From: JBBSIN01 sp038232055
GTDB lineage: Bacteria; Actinomycetota; Actinomycetes; JADGOV01
Length of the DNA stretch: 7,302 nucleotides
Direction: 5' to 3'
NCBI GenBank assembly: GCA_038232055.1
Contig: JBBSIN010000082.1
Location: 1 to 7,302, forward strand
Of the stretch, positions 6,114-7,302 are shown one piece after another. Within the stretch, counting starts at the first letter, position 1, and every line of letters starts with the position of its first letter. A model generated the notes under the pieces. The model saw only the letters and a program-made list of their open reading frames with translations, was not told the DNA's origin and ran no database searches. A program made the position numbers and the translations under genes.

Positions 6114-6899
6114 ATGGGCAACCCGGTCGTGCACTTCGAGGTCATGGGCCACGACAAGGCGAGGCTGCAGGGCTTCTTTTCCAAGCTCTTCGGGTGGCGT
6201 ATCGACAGCGACAACCCGATGGGCTACGGCGTCGTGGCCCACTCGGAGAACCACAGCGCCGGCGGCGTGGGCATCGGTGGCGGCATCTTCGGTGACGTCC
6301 CGGAGGACATGACGGGCGTGACTTTCTACGTCGAGGTCGACGACGTCGACGAGACGCTGAAGAGGGCCGAGGACCTCGGCGGGCAGCGGATGATGGGGCC
6401 GGACCAGATGGCTGGCGGGCCCGTGTTCGGGCACCTTCGGGACCCCGAGGGGCATTGGATCGGGCTGTTTCAGAAGGGCTTCGCGGAGCCGGCGCAGATC
6501 GGCTCCGACGAGCCACCGAAGGGGTCACCAGTCGTGCACTTCGAGGTGATCGGCAAGGACCTCGGCGTCCTAGAGTCGTTCTACGGCGGGCTGTTCGGGT
6601 GGACGCCCGACACGGACAACCCGGTCGGGTACGGCGTGATCGCCCGCGACCAGAACCTCAGCGAGCAGGGAATCGGCATCGGCGGCGGGATCATGGCGTT
6701 GCCGCCGGAGATGGCCGGGGAGCACGACGGCCACGTGACCTTCTACGTCGAGGTGCCGGATGTCGACGCGGCCATGAACAAGGCGCAGGCGCTCGGTGGA
6801 CAGCGACTGATGGGGCCGGACACCGTGCCGGGTGGTGGGCCGACGCTCGGGCAGATCGCCGACCCCGAGGGCCATTTGATCGGGCTCACCCAGGCTTGA
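6114..6899 (+). CDS. Tandem VOC (glyoxalase-fold) domain protein
   Basis: This 261-aa soluble protein is made of two vicinal-oxygen-chelate domains, residues about 4-120 and 139-261. Both halves show the same landmarks: PVVHFEV with His7/His142, a helix ending LFGW, DNPxGYGV, GIGGGI, TFYVEVxDVD with Glu74/Glu213, LGGQRxMGPD, and a final DPEGHxIGL with Glu112/Glu252. His and Glu at these places are the usual metal-ligand positions of the fold. The two halves are identical at more than half of their aligned positions by eye, so they come from an internal duplication. Domain 2 has a His (207) before VTFYVEV where domain 1 has Gly. Substrate cannot be told; relatives include glyoxalases, dioxygenases and antibiotic-binding proteins, and two-domain VOC proteins of this size are common in actinobacteria. 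ATG 6114 is preceded by GAGAGGAC at a good distance; an ORF extension to 5910 has no family resemblance. It is probably monocistronic, with a hairpin right after the stop. Confidence 0.88.
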   Translation: MGNPVVHFEVMGHDKARLQGFFSKLFGWRIDSDNPMGYGVVAHSENHSAGGVGIGGGIFGDVPEDMTGVTFYVEVDDVDETLKRAEDLGGQRMMGPDQMAGGPVFGHLRDPEGHWIGLFQKGFAEPAQIGSDEPPKGSPVVHFEVIGKDLGVLESFYGGLFGWTPDTDNPVGYGVIARDQNLSEQGIGIGGGIMALPPEMAGEHDGHVTFYVEVPDVDAAMNKAQALGGQRLMGPDTVPGGGPTLGQIADPEGHLIGLTQA

Positions 6900-6900
6900 C

Positions 6901-6918
6901 CTGCCGTCGTGACGGCAG
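6901..6918 (+). terminator. Probable terminator hairpin after the VOC gene
   Basis: CTGCCGTCGTGACGGCAG starts two bases after the VOC stop codon and is a perfect inverted repeat (7-bp stem with a 4-base loop, or 8 bp with a 2-base loop). No T-run follows, which is common for actinobacterial terminators. Its position directly behind the stop makes a terminator or 3'-end stabiliser the best reading. Confidence 0.5.
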
Positions 6919-7188
6919 TCTGATCGCCCCTTGGTGCTGGTGTCATGTTCAGGCTGACCGATCGACTGCGCACCGACGGCACGGCCTCGCTGATGCGGGC
7001 CGCCACCGCGGGCAATCATGTGCCGCGGCTGATCGTGCAGTGGCTACCTCTCGCGTGCCGGATGCGTACCCGGCCACGGACAACGGTCACTTCAGCGGAC
7101 AACGGTCACCTCAGCCCGTCGGGTGCGGTGGAAGAGGAAGAGGAAGCGGTAGGAAGTAGCCGTGACAGACATCCCATCCTGAAACTTG
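6919..7188. other. Noncoding stretch with IS-adjacent repeats
   Basis: This 270-base gap holds no gene I accept. Short ORFs here lack ribosome binding sites and family resemblance. It contains a 19-bp tandem duplication at 7078-7115, a purine-rich tract at about 7127-7159 with three GAAGAG-like units (7131-7146), and the 3' flank of the IS110 transposase, whose element end probably lies between about 7160 and 7188. Confidence 0.5.
7078..7115. repeat. 19-bp tandem direct repeat
   Basis: Two abutting copies of GGACAACGGTCACTTCAGC lie at 7078-7096 and 7097-7115 and differ at one position (T to C at base 14). Read on the minus strand, each copy contains TGACCGTTGTCC. Such repeated sub-terminal motifs occur at ends of some insertion sequences, but I cannot assign a family. 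Confidence 0.8.
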
Positions 7189-7302
7189 TCAAGCGGCGGC
7201 GTGCTGGACGTTGGTTCGGTGGTGCTGCCAGGCGGTGTCCTCGTCGTAGAGCGTGCCGGTCTTGAGGCAGCCGTGCAGGATGCCGACGAGGCGGTTCGCA
7301 AG
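7189..7302 (-). CDS. IS110-family transposase, C-terminal end (partial)
   Basis: The minus strand is open from the window edge to a TGA at 7191-7189. The 37 visible residues begin LANRLVGILHGCLKTGTLYD, continue EDTAWQHH and end HAAA. This is the conserved C-terminal tail of actinobacterial IS110-family transposases, where (N)RLVGxLHxCLxT and YDExxAW follow the transposase-20 domain. IS110 enzymes are DEDD/RuvC-like recombinases with a serine-containing Tnp domain that move the element without terminal inverted repeats and, in studied members, use an element-encoded bridge RNA to choose target and donor. The catalytic domains lie outside the window, so activity cannot be judged. The element is inserted downstream of the VOC gene and reads toward it. 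The tail looks undamaged. Confidence 0.75.
   Translation of the reverse strand, partial: LANRLVGILHGCLKTGTLYDEDTAWQHHRTNVQHAAA

Noticed and set aside
6945..7265. Plus-strand ORF of 106 codons after the VOC gene.
   Set aside because: It has no ribosome binding site and low-complexity Glu and Arg runs from the purine tract, and it runs antisense into the IS110 transposase tail.

Overview
The window is strongly GC-rich, with G/C-dominated third codon positions, frequent GTG starts and stop/start overlaps. Together with actinobacterial-type Tad pilus proteins, a MalT/LAL-type LuxR tail and an IS110 transposase tail, this points to a chromosomal stretch of an actinomycete (Actinomycetota). I cannot place the genus.

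Layout. (1) 18-551, plus strand: a toxin-antitoxin pair. A Phd/YefM-like antitoxin with a recognisable C-terminal half overlaps by ATGA a RelE/ParE-type toxin whose reading frame is broken by what looks like one extra G near 413-415. (2) 619-5250, minus strand: a compact seven-gene Tad/Flp pilus operon, read from right to left: TadA ATPase, TadB and TadC inner-membrane platform proteins, a 67-aa Flp-like pilin, two TadE-like pseudopilins and a TadG-related protein. Five of the six junctions are short stop/start overlaps (GTGA, ATGA or TGATG). The exception is the pilin gene, which has a 14-nt gap carrying the clearest ribosome binding site of the operon. The first TadE-like gene has a 15-bp tandem repeat (1880-1981) in its leader-coding part. 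(3) 5251-5499: the upstream region of the operon. (4) 5500-5913, plus strand: a decayed C-terminal tail of a large LuxR-family regulator with an intact helix-turn-helix. (5) 6114-6899, plus strand: a 261-aa protein of two similar VOC (glyoxalase-fold) domains, followed by a perfect hairpin. (6) 6919-7188: noncoding sequence with a 19-bp tandem repeat and a purine-rich tract. (7) 7189-7302, minus strand: the last 37 codons of an IS110-family transposase, running off the window.

How the genes work together. TadA is expected to power a TadB/TadC platform that extrudes the small Flp-like pilin; the TadE-like and TadG-like proteins are minor pilins or assembly factors. No prepilin peptidase (TadV/CpaA), TadZ/CpaE or RcpC/CpaB gene lies in the window, so these must be supplied from elsewhere if the system works. 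The pilus locus is flanked on both sides by decaying or mobile genes (frameshifted toxin, LuxR remnant, IS110), which suggests an accessory or rearranged region. Nothing here is convincingly a wholly new system. The most interesting points are the repeat-bearing pseudopilin leader, the non-canonical pilin cleavage region, the broken toxin and the repeat next to the IS110 end.
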